The translations under genes and the position numbers were made by a program. From an uncultured Marinomonas sp. (GTDB lineage Bacteria > Pseudomonadota > Gammaproteobacteria > Pseudomonadales > Marinomonadaceae): 58,120 nucleotides of DNA. The notes below the pieces were generated by a model. The model was not told where the DNA came from. It saw only the letters and a list, made by a program, of their open reading frames with translations, and ran no database searches. Positions within the stretch are counted from its first letter, which is position 1; every line of letters starts with the position of its first letter. The stretch lies in assembly GCA_938009755.1 (NCBI GenBank), contig CALLIL010000036.1, positions 1 through 58,120 of the forward strand, written 5' to 3'. Shown in pieces: positions 15,915 to 25,399 of the stretch.

Positions 15915-16538
15915 ATGGACACACAAAAAGGCAACTTATTCATTTTGTCTGCGCCTTCTGGAGCAGGGAAATCGACTTTATACAAAGCACTATTGAAGCA
16001 AGATGACCAGGTGCGTATTTCGGTTTCTCATACAACAAGAGCACCAAGAGAAGGCGAAGAAAATGGGCGTGAATATTTTTTCATAGACCCAGATTCTTTC
16101 CTCGATATGATTGCTGAAGATGCTTTTTTTGAGCACGCGCAAGTGTTTGATAATTATTACGGCACATCAAAAGCGTCTATCTTTACTATGTTAGAGCAAG
16201 GATTAGACGTCATTTTAGAAATTGATTGGCAAGGTGCTCGTCAAGTTCGACATCTCTACCCGGATGCAATCGGAATTTTCATTTTACCGCCATCATTGAG
16301 TGCATTAGAAACGCGCCTTAAAGGTCGCGCAACAGACTCAGAAGAGGTCATCCAAAGAAGAATGGCGAAAGCCGTCGATGAAATGTCCCATTACGATGAG
16401 TATGATTTTGTCATCGTCAACGATGATTTTGATGACGCACTCTCTCAAATGGCTTCTGTTTTTCAGGCAATGCGAACAAAAACAGCGTTAATACAGCAAA
16501 AACATGGCAATCTTATAAATGATCTCTTGTCATTATAA
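15915..16538 (+). CDS. gmk: Guanylate kinase
   Basis: Phosphorylates GMP to GDP with ATP in the cytosol, feeding GTP, dGTP and (p)ppGpp pools. The P-loop APSGAGKS (13-20) is at the N-terminus, followed by the GMP-binding part SHTTRAPREGEENGREYFF and the lid region around RLKGRATDSEEVIQRR. Length 207 residues is standard. It begins the gmk-rpoZ-spoT-ridA cluster, a conserved gammaproteobacterial arrangement. No strong Shine-Dalgarno is seen before the ATG. Confidence 0.97.
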   Translation: MDTQKGNLFILSAPSGAGKSTLYKALLKQDDQVRISVSHTTRAPREGEENGREYFFIDPDSFLDMIAEDAFFEHAQVFDNYYGTSKASIFTMLEQGLDVILEIDWQGARQVRHLYPDAIGIFILPPSLSALETRLKGRATDSEEVIQRRMAKAVDEMSHYDEYDFVIVNDDFDDALSQMASVFQAMRTKTALIQQKHGNLINDLLSL

Positions 16539-16596
16539 GAGGCCGTTAAGTAGAATTGTCTATTGGATAAATAGTTAACAGAATACAGAGGTCAAA

Positions 16597-16821
16597 ATGG
16601 CTCGAGTTACCGTAGAAGATTGTTTAGAAAATGTTGATAACCGCTTTGAATTAGTGATGGTCTCGTCAAAACGTGCCCGTCAACTTGCTACTGGCGGTGA
16701 AGATGCAAAAGTACCTTTAGAAGGCGATAAAATGACGGTTGTTGCGCTACGTGAAATCGCAGAAAACCTGATCAACACAGAAAATGTTGATCTGCAAAAA
16801 GCGCCAGTTCACGAGTTTTAA
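16597..16821 (+). CDS. rpoZ: RNA polymerase omega subunit
   Basis: A 74-residue protein that chaperones RNA polymerase beta-prime and forms part of a ppGpp-binding site. The characteristic [20 protein letters not shown] start, KRARQL and the [18 protein letters not shown] block are all present. It is slightly shorter than the E. coli protein (91 residues), with the variable C-terminal tail reduced. It lies between gmk and spoT as usual. The AGAGGT sequence before the ATG is a good ribosome binding site. Confidence 0.97.
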   Translation: MARVTVEDCLENVDNRFELVMVSSKRARQLATGGEDAKVPLEGDKMTVVALREIAENLINTENVDLQKAPVHEF

Positions 16822-16883
16822 TTTTTATGGTGTCGTTCACTGCACAATTATCGCACTTCTCTTTTGCCTTTGTGAGGTGAGCG

Positions 16884-19004
16884 ATGTACACCATTGAAGA
16901 TTTATCACTGGCATTAAGCCAATACTTGCCTTATGAGCAAGTCGCCAAAGTAAAACGCGCCTATTATTACGCGGCCCAAGCACATGACGGTCAAAAGCGT
17001 AAAAGTGGCGAACCTTACGTCACCCATCCTCTCGCTGTCGCCGAAATTCTTTCCGAACTTCGTATGGATTGTGATGGATTGACAGCAGCACTTTTACACG
17101 ACGTAATCGAAGATACTGGCATTAGCCGAGACGCCCTCACCGAACAGTTCGGTGAGAGTGTTGCCTTGTTAGTCGATGGCGTGAGTAAGCTAACCCACCT
17201 AGATTTCAATAATCAACTCGAAAAGCAAGCACACAACTTCCAAAAAATGGCCATGGCCATGGCAGATGACATTCGAGTTATCTTGGTGAAGTTGGCCGAC
17301 CGTTTACACAATATGCGCACCTTAGACGCCATGCCAGCGAATAAGAAACGCCGTATTGCTCGTGAGACGTTGGACATTTATGCGCCGATTGCCAACCGTT
17401 TAGGTATGTATAATGTACGCGTAGATTTAGAATCTCTTGCGTTTCAAGCTTACTACCCAATGCGCGCGAGCATGTTGCAAAAAGCCATCCATAAAAAGTA
17501 TGGCCAACAGCGCATTAAAGACACGCAAAAACTAGAAGACATGATTCGCTCCGAACTTGCTGCTGATTACATTGAAGCCAGCATCAGCGTTCGAGAAAAG
17601 CACATCTACAGCATTTATCAAAAGATGGACAAAAAGCGTCGTTCTTTAGATGAAATTATGGATGTCATGGGCGTTCGAATCGTGACAGATCGACATGACA
17701 GCTGTTACCGCATTCTTGGCGTGATTCATTCCATTTTCAAACCGATCGAAGGTCGCTTTAAAGATTACATCGCCGTACCAAAATCTAACGGCTATCAATC
17801 TCTGCATACTACCGTATTAGGTACAAACGGCATTCCAATGGAAGTGCAAATACGCACAGAAGAAATGGACTTAGTCGCCAACAATGGTATTGCCGCTCAT
17901 TGGGCATACAAGGCGAACGGTAACGCTGGCGGCTCTTCAAGCAACCATGATCGCGCAACAAAATGGGTGAAAAGCTTATTAGAAATTCAGCAAAAAGCGC
18001 ATAATCCATTAGAATTTGTGGATAACGTGAAAAGCGATCTATTTCCAGATGAAGTCTATGTTTTCACTCCAAATGGCCAAATCATTGAATTACCTTCTGG
18101 TTCCACACCTGTGGATTTTGCCTACGGCGTTCATACTGAAATTGGTAATACTTGTATTTCTTGTCGAATCAACCGTCGCCTTGCACCATTGAGCACCGTC
18201 TTAGAAAGCGGTCAAACCGTTGAAATCATTACCGCAAAAAATGCCCAACCTAATGTTGCTTGGTTAAGCTTCGCAATCACTGGCAAAGCTCGTGCAAACA
18301 TTCGCCATTACCTAAAAGACAAACAGCGTGAAAACGCCATTTCGATTGGTCATCGCTTACTCACACGATCTTTAAATGCCTTTAAAGCGAATATCGACGA
18401 TTTAACGCCAGAACAAGTTTCTCTTGTCTTAGGAAATCACCAGCTCACGGCCATGGATGATTTACTTGAATCCATTGGTAAAGGCCGCCATGTCGGTTAC
18501 TTAGTTGCACGTGAACTCTTCCCGAATTTTGATGAAGAGACCTTGGTGACACCAAAATCCTTCAAGGTAAACGGCTCTGAAGGTATGCTGATTTCTTATG
18601 CGAAATGTTGCTCCCCTATTCCTGGTGACCCGATTGTTGGCTACGTACAAGTCGACAAAGGTATTATTATTCATCACTTGAGCTGCCCGAACGTACAGGA
18701 TCATTTATCCAGCCCTGAGCGCTTTATTCGTATGTCTTGGGGCAAAGAAATTGAAGAAGAACTGAACATCAGCCTGATTGTCACTTACATTAATGAACGT
18801 GGCGCGGTCGCACAAATCGCCAGCTCTATCAGTGACAGTGATTTCCAAGTGTCGAATTTAGACATTATTGAGCGCGGCAGAGTCAGTCGTTTACGCCTGA
18901 ACATCACGATTTCTAGCCGAGTGGGTTTAGCCGATGTGATGCGCAGGATTAAAGCCGTTCGCTGTGTGGAAAAAGTTTCTCGTGAAACCATCGTCGGTCG
19001 CTAG
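16884..19004 (+). CDS. spoT: Bifunctional (p)ppGpp synthetase/hydrolase
   Basis: A 706-residue RelA/SpoT homologue controlling (p)ppGpp. Domains in order: an HD hydrolase with H72-D73 and ED at 76-77 (LLHDVIEDT), a synthetase domain (about 230-340, including DYIAVPKSNGYQSLHTTV), TGS (about 385-445, VFTPNGQIIELPSGSTPVDFAYGVH), a conserved-cysteine region (SYAKCCSPIPGD) and a C-terminal ACT domain. The intact HD motif marks SpoT rather than RelA. It lies next to gmk and rpoZ, which links nucleotide supply, stringent signalling and polymerase. Confidence 0.97.
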   Translation: MYTIEDLSLALSQYLPYEQVAKVKRAYYYAAQAHDGQKRKSGEPYVTHPLAVAEILSELRMDCDGLTAALLHDVIEDTGISRDALTEQFGESVALLVDGVSKLTHLDFNNQLEKQAHNFQKMAMAMADDIRVILVKLADRLHNMRTLDAMPANKKRRIARETLDIYAPIANRLGMYNVRVDLESLAFQAYYPMRASMLQKAIHKKYGQQRIKDTQKLEDMIRSELAADYIEASISVREKHIYSIYQKMDKKRRSLDEIMDVMGVRIVTDRHDSCYRILGVIHSIFKPIEGRFKDYIAVPKSNGYQSLHTTVLGTNGIPMEVQIRTEEMDLVANNGIAAHWAYKANGNAGGSSSNHDRATKWVKSLLEIQQKAHNPLEFVDNVKSDLFPDEVYVFTPNGQIIELPSGSTPVDFAYGVHTEIGNTCISCRINRRLAPLSTVLESGQTVEIITAKNAQPNVAWLSFAITGKARANIRHYLKDKQRENAISIGHRLLTRSLNAFKANIDDLTPEQVSLVLGNHQLTAMDDLLESIGKGRHVGYLVARELFPNFDEETLVTPKSFKVNGSEGMLISYAKCCSPIPGDPIVGYVQVDKGIIIHHLSCPNVQDHLSSPERFIRMSWGKEIEEELNISLIVTYINERGAVAQIASSISDSDFQVSNLDIIERGRVSRLRLNITISSRVGLADVMRRIKAVRCVEKVSRETIVGR

Positions 19005-19056
19005 CATTCAAGCTTTTGCGATCATTAAACTGTCTGTCTTTTAAGGTATTTATATT

Positions 19057-19443
19057 ATGTCAAAACAAGTCATTCATACTGAAAATGCACCTGCTGCTAT
19101 TGGCCCATATTCACAGGCGGTTCGCGCAGGCAATACGGTTTACCTTTCAGGCCAAATTCCTTTGGTTCCAGCAACTATGGAAATCATCAGTGATGATGTT
19201 GTAGAACAAACCACTCAAGTTTTTAAAAACTTACAAGCAGTTTGTGAAGCTGCAGGCGGTTCTTTGCAAGACGTTGTGAAATTCAACATTTTCATGACAG
19301 ATCTAAGTAACTTCGCAACCGTTAATGAGGTTATGACTCAATTCGTCAAAGAGCCTTACCCTGCGCGAGCAGCGGTTGGTGTGCGCGCATTACCAAAAGA
19401 CGTTCATGTTGAAATTGAAGGCGTGATGGTATTAGAAGATTAA
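19057..19443 (+). CDS. ridA: RidA family reactive enamine/imine deaminase
   Basis: A 128-residue YjgF/YER057c/UK114 protein that hydrolyses reactive 2-aminoacrylate and related enamine/imine intermediates from PLP enzymes. The signature region [22 protein letters not shown] contains the arginine that binds the substrate carboxylate, and the N-terminal AIGPYSQAV motif is present. It follows spoT by 52 bases in the same orientation, as in Pseudomonas. TTAAGG before the ATG is the likely ribosome binding site. Confidence 0.95.
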   Translation: MSKQVIHTENAPAAIGPYSQAVRAGNTVYLSGQIPLVPATMEIISDDVVEQTTQVFKNLQAVCEAAGGSLQDVVKFNIFMTDLSNFATVNEVMTQFVKEPYPARAAVGVRALPKDVHVEIEGVMVLED

Positions 19444-19482
19444 GTCTCTAATTGCCTGATATGGCGAATAAAAATAGAAACT

Positions 19483-19510
19483 AAAAAAAGAGGCCAAGCC
19501 TCTTTTTTTA
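19483..19510. terminator. Bidirectional intrinsic terminator
   Basis: AGAGGC-CAA-GCCTCT hairpin flanked by seven A on the left and seven T on the right, lying between the convergent ridA and SDR genes. It works on both strands. Confidence 0.92.
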
Positions 19511-19515
19511 TGTCT

Positions 19516-20364
19516 TTAGTTTGCTTTTTGCTGCTGGTATTCCAACAAGAGCGACTGATAACCTGACGCATAGCTTGGAAAGTTTGGTCGCCACCCTTTT
19601 GAGAATAAAAACTGGCCTTGAATACGCTTCCCAGAACGTGGAGTGAAGTCATCTATATTATTCATCGCAATGTCTGCTCCCAACTGTGTTGCGAGCCAAA
19701 GTTTTACTTCCCACATAGACACTGGCGTTTGATCCGTGACGATCACATGTTCAGGAAAGCATTCATTTTCTAGAGCCAATTCCGTCAACATAACCAAAGC
19801 AGACACCACGTCATCACGATGAACACGGTTCGTCCAGCTGTTTTCACCCCACGCTTCTCCACGCTCAATTTTTTCCAGCAGTCGAAAGCGTCCTGAGCCA
19901 TAAATCCCCGAGCAGCGCACCGCAACACTGGGCAACACACTCGCTAAAACTTGCTCTGTGTCTAGTAGAACGCTTGCCGTAGCAGATGTTGGCTCTGCGG
20001 CTGTATTGTCATCTATCCATTCACCTTGGCTTTGACCATACACACTGGTACTGGAAACAAAAAAGACGTGCGGCGGTTTCGCCACGTGTTGATAGCGCTG
20101 GATAATAACTTGAGCGGTGTCAAAATACGCAGAGCGATAAGCTGCTTCGTTTCGACCATTAGGCGTCATAATCAAAAACACGACATCAACATCAGGCAGC
20201 AGCGAAGGGTTTATGTTAAGTAAATCCCCAGTAATACCTTGAACATCTTTTGGAAAGATGCTCCCTGTACGTCGAATACCGGTCACATTATGATCTTTTG
20301 AAACCAGTTCTTCGGCTAAACCCGAGCCTAAATCACCGCAACCAGCAATCAAGATATTGGACAT
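19516..20364 (-). CDS. Atypical short-chain dehydrogenase (YeeZ-like)
   Basis: A 282-residue NAD(P)-binding protein of the extended atypical SDR class. The Rossmann motif GCGDLGSGLA occurs at residues 8-17, and the central VSSTSVYGQSQGEW segment replaces the usual Y-x-x-x-K: the tyrosine is there but no lysine follows four residues later, which is typical of atypical members. A second conserved part is RCSGIYGSGR and NRVHRDDV. Substrate unknown. It is monocistronic, convergent with ridA and divergent from oxyR. Confidence 0.8.
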   Translation of the reverse strand: MSNILIAGCGDLGSGLAEELVSKDHNVTGIRRTGSIFPKDVQGITGDLLNINPSLLPDVDVVFLIMTPNGRNEAAYRSAYFDTAQVIIQRYQHVAKPPHVFFVSSTSVYGQSQGEWIDDNTAAEPTSATASVLLDTEQVLASVLPSVAVRCSGIYGSGRFRLLEKIERGEAWGENSWTNRVHRDDVVSALVMLTELALENECFPEHVIVTDQTPVSMWEVKLWLATQLGADIAMNNIDDFTPRSGKRIQGQFLFSKGWRPNFPSYASGYQSLLLEYQQQKAN

Positions 20365-20505
20365 AAACCCTCTCTTATATAGTGTTTTTTAGCCACAATT
20401 TAGCTCAATACACGGCCAGCAACAAAAATGAACAAGTATACTTTATTGAATGATGTATTATCATAGAGATTAACAATGAATCGGCCTACTCCTTAAGGTG
20501 AATTT

Positions 20506-21411
20506 ATGACATTAACCGAATTGAAATACATTGTAATGCTAGCGGAAGAAAAGCATTTTGGTCGAGCAGCTGAGCGATGCTACGTGTCACAACCGACGCT
20601 TAGCGTCGCGGTTAAAAAGCTTGAAGAGGAGCTTGGCATTGCGATTTTTGAACGTAGCAAGAGCTCTGTGTATATTACACCACTTGGCACCCAGCTCATT
20701 ACACAAGCAAAGCGAGTGTTAGAGCAAGCGAACATGATGAAAGAGCTTGCCTCTTCTGGCCAGAATCAGTTAAAAGGCCCTTTAAAAGTCGGCGCGATTT
20801 TTACCATCGCACCGTATTTATTTCCTTATATGATTCCGTCTTTGCATCAGCTGGTATCTGGCATGCCATTGGTTATCGAAGAAGACCTTACTGAGCATTT
20901 GCGCCCAAAACTACGCAACGGTGATCTGGACGCTATTATTGTTGCTTTACCTTTTCATGAAGCGGACGTTGTCACTCAACCTATTTATGAAGAGGAATTT
21001 GTTGTCTTAATGCCAAAGAATCACCCTTGGACCAAATTAGACAGCATCGAAACAGACCAACTCTCTACTGATAACCTTTTGCTGCTCGGCAAAGGACATT
21101 GCTTTAGTGAACAAGTCCTAGAAGCGTGCCCTTTAACCACTGACAATGATGTCGACGATGGCCGCACAGTCGTCAATGGCAGCTCATTAGAAACCATTCG
21201 TTACATGGTTGCCTCTGGCTTGGGTGTCACGGTCTTGCCTAAATCAGCCGCAACAAATATTAATCATGACATGCTAGAAGTACGTCCATTTACGGCGCCT
21301 GCGCCAAAGCGTACGGTTGCATTGGCTTGGCGGGCCAGCTTTCCACGTCCCAAAGCCATCGAAGCCGTCAGTCAATCTATCCGCGATGCGTGTAAGCAAT
21401 TGGATTTGTAG
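20506..21411 (+). CDS. oxyR: Hydrogen peroxide sensing regulator OxyR
   Basis: A 301-residue LysR-family activator of peroxide defence genes. The HTH is at 15-45 (HFGRAAERCYVSQPTLSVAV). The redox cysteines fall exactly where E. coli numbering puts them, C199 and C208, in GHCFSEQVLEAC, which separates OxyR from other LysR proteins. GGTGA lies upstream of the ATG. recG follows after nine bases, so the two genes may be cotranscribed, as in related genomes. Confidence 0.96.
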   Translation: MTLTELKYIVMLAEEKHFGRAAERCYVSQPTLSVAVKKLEEELGIAIFERSKSSVYITPLGTQLITQAKRVLEQANMMKELASSGQNQLKGPLKVGAIFTIAPYLFPYMIPSLHQLVSGMPLVIEEDLTEHLRPKLRNGDLDAIIVALPFHEADVVTQPIYEEEFVVLMPKNHPWTKLDSIETDQLSTDNLLLLGKGHCFSEQVLEACPLTTDNDVDDGRTVVNGSSLETIRYMVASGLGVTVLPKSAATNINHDMLEVRPFTAPAPKRTVALAWRASFPRPKAIEAVSQSIRDACKQLDL

Positions 21412-21420
21412 AGCCGCGTT

Positions 21421-23502
21421 ATGATGGATGGATTAGACACGCAGGACGTTCGTGAACTCAAAGGTGTAGGTGATGCTATGGCGGAAAAGCTCGCCAAGCT
21501 TCACCTAAATACGGTTCAAGATTTACTGTTCCATTTGCCTATTCGTTATCAAGACCGCACTCGCGTGGTGCCTATTGCCCAGTTACGCTTTGGCGACGAA
21601 GCCGTCATTGAAGGGCATGTCACAGGCTGTGAAATAAAAATGGGGAAACGCCGCAGCTTGCTGTGTCGAATCAAGGATCACACTGGCACGTTATGCCTGC
21701 GCTTTTTCCACTTTTCCGCAGCCCAAAAAAAACAACTAGAAACCGGGAAACGCGTTCGCTGTTTCGGCGAAATCCGTCGCGGCAGCTCTGGCTTTGAAAT
21801 CTATCACCCTGAATACAAAGTCATTGGCGAAGAAGACACTCAGGAAGAGTCTTCACAACTCACACCCATTTACCCTCTAACCGAAGGGCTAACGCAAACC
21901 AAAATTCGCCAATTGTGTGAACAGGCATTAGAGCGTTTAACTCCTTATAATTTACAAGAATGGTTGCCAGAAGACATTCGCACCCAATTCAGTTTACCGC
22001 CACTCAGTGACGCCATTCTCTTTCTTCATCACCCGTCACGGGAAGCAGACTTAGAACAATTAAGATCAGGTGCGCACCCAGCGCAATATCGCTTATCTTT
22101 TGAAGAATTAATGGCGCATCAGTTGTCATTGATCGGCAAGCGCATAGAAGCGAAAAAAGAGGTGGCAATCCAAGTAGCTAACGCTGGCACGTTGAGTGAC
22201 AACTTATTAAGCAACTTACCTTTCTCGCCGACTAATGCGCAGCAAAGGGTGTTCCAAGAAATACTGACCGATTTACGTTCTGGTCATCCTATGCTTCGCT
22301 TGGTTCAAGGCGACGTTGGCTCAGGAAAAACACTAGTGGCTGCGTTAGCCGCAGCGTCTGTTGTGCAAGCAGGTTATCAAGTCGCGATTATGGCACCAAC
22401 GGAAATTCTCGCTGAGCAACATTATATTAACTTCACTCAGTGGTTTGAGCCTTTAGGATTAAAAGTCGCATGGATGACGGGGAAGCTAAAAGGTAAAGCA
22501 CGGGAAAAAGAGCTGGCAGACATTGCTTCTGGCGCCGCCCATATTGTCGTTGGTACGCATGCGCTGTTCCAAGACACTGTTGAGTTTGACCGCTTGGCGC
22601 TGGCGATTATCGATGAACAACATCGCTTTGGTGTGCATCAACGCATGGCGCTGCGAGAGAAAGGCATGAAACATGGCTTCCAACCTCATCAATTGATTAT
22701 GACCGCGACGCCAATTCCTCGAACCTTGGCCATGTCAGCCTACGCAGATTTAGATTGTTCTATTATCGATGAATTGCCTCCGGGACGAACGCCTGTAAAC
22801 ACCATTGTCGTGTCGGATCAACGCCGACAAGAAGTCATTGATCGCGTAAAAAGTGGCTGTGAAGAAGGCAAGCAAGCCTATTGGGTTTGTACACTTATTG
22901 AAGAGTCCGAAGCGTTACAATGCCAAGCTGCTGAAGACACCGCACTGTTATTACAAGAGCAACTACAAGGCCTCACTATTGGCTTGGTTCACGGCCGACT
23001 AAAAGCCCAAGAAAAAGCCGATATTATGGCGAAATTTAAAGCAGGTGAGATTCAATTATTAGTCGCGACAACCGTGATTGAAGTGGGTGTCGATGTTCCC
23101 AATTCCAGCTTAATGGTCATTGAAAACCCTGAACGCCTTGGCTTAGCCCAATTGCATCAATTACGCGGTCGTGTTGGCCGAGGCCAAGCCGCTAGCCATT
23201 GTGTCCTTTTGTATAAATCGCCGTTAGGACAACAAGGTAAAGAGCGTTTATCAACAATGCGAGAAACCAGTGATGGTTTTAAAATTGCCGAAAAAGACCT
23301 TGAGTTGCGTGGCCCAGGTGAGCTGCTCGGCACGAGACAGACAGGGCTTTGGGAGTTCAAAGTAGCCGATTTACAGCGCGACAAGCAGCTGCTGGACGAT
23401 GTCCAAATCGCCGCTGGGTTATTGCATTCTCGCCACCCTGAATGCGTGTCTCCACTCTTATCTCGATGGTTACCCAATCACGACCAATATCTCAATGTCT
23501 AA
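21421..23502 (+). CDS. recG: ATP-dependent DNA helicase RecG
   Basis: A 693-residue superfamily 2 helicase that regresses stalled replication forks and processes branched recombination intermediates. The N-terminal wedge/OB domain (about 60-150) is followed by Walker A GDVGSGKT (about 298-305), the DEQH box near 398, TATPIPRT (motif III) and the C-terminal helicase lobe with QLRGRVGRG. Length is normal (E. coli 693). Two adjacent ATG codons at 21421 and 21424 could both serve as start. Confidence 0.97.
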   Translation: MMDGLDTQDVRELKGVGDAMAEKLAKLHLNTVQDLLFHLPIRYQDRTRVVPIAQLRFGDEAVIEGHVTGCEIKMGKRRSLLCRIKDHTGTLCLRFFHFSAAQKKQLETGKRVRCFGEIRRGSSGFEIYHPEYKVIGEEDTQEESSQLTPIYPLTEGLTQTKIRQLCEQALERLTPYNLQEWLPEDIRTQFSLPPLSDAILFLHHPSREADLEQLRSGAHPAQYRLSFEELMAHQLSLIGKRIEAKKEVAIQVANAGTLSDNLLSNLPFSPTNAQQRVFQEILTDLRSGHPMLRLVQGDVGSGKTLVAALAAASVVQAGYQVAIMAPTEILAEQHYINFTQWFEPLGLKVAWMTGKLKGKAREKELADIASGAAHIVVGTHALFQDTVEFDRLALAIIDEQHRFGVHQRMALREKGMKHGFQPHQLIMTATPIPRTLAMSAYADLDCSIIDELPPGRTPVNTIVVSDQRRQEVIDRVKSGCEEGKQAYWVCTLIEESEALQCQAAEDTALLLQEQLQGLTIGLVHGRLKAQEKADIMAKFKAGEIQLLVATTVIEVGVDVPNSSLMVIENPERLGLAQLHQLRGRVGRGQAASHCVLLYKSPLGQQGKERLSTMRETSDGFKIAEKDLELRGPGELLGTRQTGLWEFKVADLQRDKQLLDDVQIAAGLLHSRHPECVSPLLSRWLPNHDQYLNV

Positions 23503-23532
23503 TCATTAAGCGTGACTCTTTTCCCTTTCGGT

Positions 23533-23556
23533 AGAATCGATGTAGCAATCGATTCT
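23533..23556. other. Hairpin downstream of recG
   Basis: Perfect nine-base inverted repeat AGAATCGAT / ATCGATTCT with a six-base loop, 30 bases after the recG stop. No T-tract follows, so it is more likely a 3' stabiliser than an intrinsic terminator. Confidence 0.5.
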
Positions 23557-23658
23557 GGCTTCAAATTTGCTTACATAGATCAAGGAACAACCTCTGTTTC
23601 TCTGTTTAAATAAGGTTGTGTATTGGTTTATGGCATTGGCTCATTGAAAGGATCACCT

Positions 23659-24339
23659 ATGACACCTCTCACTCAAGCATCACAGGATTCATTGTTAAGT
23701 ATTCAAGGTTGTGGCTATAAAATTGACCAAGACCGTGTCACGCTCTCTATTCAACAAATCGCCAACAATAGAGCGAGTGACAACATAAGTGGCACATTAC
23801 AAATCCAATTGTGCGCTCTTTCGAAGCAATTAGGTAACACCACAGAAGAGGTGTTAGCGACTACAACAATCGGAGAAATTCAAGGGCAGCATTTTATCCC
23901 AAATGGCTCCTATGACTTATTATTCCAATCACCTTCTGCTGGCACTTGGCAACTTATATTAACCCTGAGTGAATGGGATGGCGTCGAATACCATGTATGT
24001 GATTCCGTGTATTTTGATGTTCTGTACCGCTCTATGAACCAAGGTGTTATTGAGGAGAACCCAGATGTCGAGGTGACACCAGACGCAAATTTGACGTCAA
24101 TAAACCAACGGCCAACAAAAGACACAATGACAGCCAGTCAATCCATTTTGCCAAGTGGCGGACATTTAATCATCAACCAATATGAAGCAAAAAAATTACT
24201 GAAGGTAAAAGTAATTCCCGAAAAAATTCTCAAAAAAATGGTGCTTGAACGCCCTTTCCATTCAGAAAAAGCGGTTTTGAATATCAAAGGAATGGGGCCA
24301 AAAATGCTGGTAAAACTCTTAAAGGCGCTCAACGCTTAA
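23659..24339 (+). CDS. Hypothetical protein with C-terminal helix-hairpin-helix
   Basis: 226 residues from the ATG at 23659, chosen because AAGGAT lies six bases upstream; an upstream codon at 23623 lacks one. Residues 15-140 look like a beta-rich domain (alternating strands such as GTLQIQLCALS, GTWQLILTLSEW and VYFDVLYR) without signal peptide. A variable linker follows, then residues 185-226 form a helix-rich tail ending in VLNIKGMGPKMLVKLLKAL, which fits a helix-hairpin-helix (I-x-G-M-G-x-K). That motif binds DNA or protein in known families. The full protein is not recognised. It may belong to the recG region by position only. Confidence 0.6.
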   Translation: MTPLTQASQDSLLSIQGCGYKIDQDRVTLSIQQIANNRASDNISGTLQIQLCALSKQLGNTTEEVLATTTIGEIQGQHFIPNGSYDLLFQSPSAGTWQLILTLSEWDGVEYHVCDSVYFDVLYRSMNQGVIEENPDVEVTPDANLTSINQRPTKDTMTASQSILPSGGHLIINQYEAKKLLKVKVIPEKILKKMVLERPFHSEKAVLNIKGMGPKMLVKLLKALNA

Positions 24340-24349
24340 CAAATCGTTA

Positions 24350-24392
24350 GGCTACAAGAAGACGACGGTCTTCTTATAGCCACTCTTTTTTT
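24350..24392 (+). terminator. Intrinsic terminator after the HhH gene
   Basis: Stem GGCTA-c-AAGAAGAC and GTCTTCTT-a-TAGCC with a four-base loop, followed after four bases by TTTTTTT (24386-24392). It lies between the convergent HhH and lrp genes and overlaps the end of lrp. Confidence 0.85.
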
Positions 24393-24867
24393 AAGGAATG
24401 TTCACTACTGTGGTGCTTTTTACCTCTTCCATCGCAACATACGTACGCGATTCACGCACATGCGGTAAAGTGAGCAGCGTTTCACCAAGCAATAATCGAT
24501 AAGAATCCATATTAGAAACACGGGCTTTTAATAGGTATTCAAAATCCCCTGCTATCAAATGACATTCTAATATTTCAGGGATCTCTGTCACCGCACTTTT
24601 AAACTCATTAAAGCCTTCTGGTGAGGTGGTTTTCAATCGAATTTCCACAAAAACAAGCAAGCCCGCGTCTACTTTCTTAGGGTTAACAAGCGCGCAATAA
24701 CCTGTGATATAGCCATTTCTTTCCAATCGACGCACACGCTCTAAACAAGGCGTTGCACTTAATCCCACTCGACTCGCCAGCTCAACATTCGATAAACGAC
24801 CGTTTATCTGTAGCTCACGGAGAATCTTTTTATCTAAGCGATCAAGAGGCTTTGCTGAGTTATCCAT
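24391..24867 (-). CDS. lrp: Leucine-responsive regulatory protein
   Basis: A 158-residue Lrp/AsnC regulator, global in amino acid metabolism. LDRLDKKILRELQINGRLSN, then VELASRVGLSATPCLERVRRLE is nearly identical to E. coli Lrp in the HTH region (residues 8-50). The RAM ligand/oligomerisation domain follows, with FVEIRL, CHLIAGDFEYLLKARV and LLGETLLTLPHVRESRTYV. That level of agreement supports true Lrp rather than another AsnC paralogue. It is divergent from the amino acid ABC transporter, a plausible target. Confidence 0.92.
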   Translation of the reverse strand: MDNSAKPLDRLDKKILRELQINGRLSNVELASRVGLSATPCLERVRRLERNGYITGYCALVNPKKVDAGLLVFVEIRLKTTSPEGFNEFKSAVTEIPEILECHLIAGDFEYLLKARVSNMDSYRLLLGETLLTLPHVRESRTYVAMEEVKSTTVVNIP

Positions 24868-24977
24868 CTGACGTGGATCTCCTTACATGTGTTCAGTTGA
24901 ATGCTAAGTCTATCATGTTGGGGACAAATTATGGACAGCGCTTTCTTTATTATATTAAGTCAGGCGCTTCCTTAAAA

Positions 24978-24994
24978 AGCACCTTTTGCGTGCA
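24978..24994. promoter_or_regulatory. Candidate NtrC-type enhancer site
   Basis: AGCACC-TTTTG-CGTGCA matches the 17-bp NtrC dyad (TGCACC-N5-GGTGCA) at 10 of 12 defined positions and lies about 305 bases upstream of the sigma-54 promoter, a normal distance for an enhancer. The 532-base gap between lrp and aapJ otherwise contains AT-rich sequence with no open frame of note. Confidence 0.4.
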
Positions 24995-25298
24995 AAAAAT
25001 GTAGCGCGATACAAAATAGAACATTTCTTTTTGCGTATCGCCCTTTTCTTGTGCAAAAAACACCTATCCTTCCCCCAAAACACATTGATTTATAACGTTC
25101 CTAGGGCTTTCTCTATATTTTGAATCTCCTGAAAAAGACAGGTGACAGGCGTCAAGAATATGGAATAAATGCTCAAAACATGCAGATTTTAAGGCGGTAT
25201 ATTCTTGACTAGGGCCAAAAGACATAATTATATGTAAGTGTGTTGGGCGCTTTGCAGAAGAATCTTCTGCATACTTAACGGCAACAAGAATTTAATGT

Positions 25299-25313
25299 TG
25301 GCACCAACTTTGC
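25299..25313 (+). promoter_or_regulatory. Sigma-54 promoter of the aap operon
   Basis: TGGCAC-CAACT-TTGC is an exact match to the -24/-12 consensus TGGCAC-N5-TTGC. It predicts a start site near 25325 and a 75-base leader before aapJ. Sigma-54 control with an NtrC-type enhancer would place this transporter under nitrogen regulation. Confidence 0.85.
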
Positions 25314-25399
25314 TTTTAGTTTTCTGTACAGATTACAAATCTGAAATTTCGTTCAGCAAGATGACAACATATAAAAACACGCCTGGGAGGCTTAATATA

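Noticed and set aside
25238-25399. N-terminal extension of 54 codons on aapJ
   Set aside because: The sigma-54 promoter lies inside it, and the signal peptide and a strong ribosome binding site belong to the ATG at 25400.
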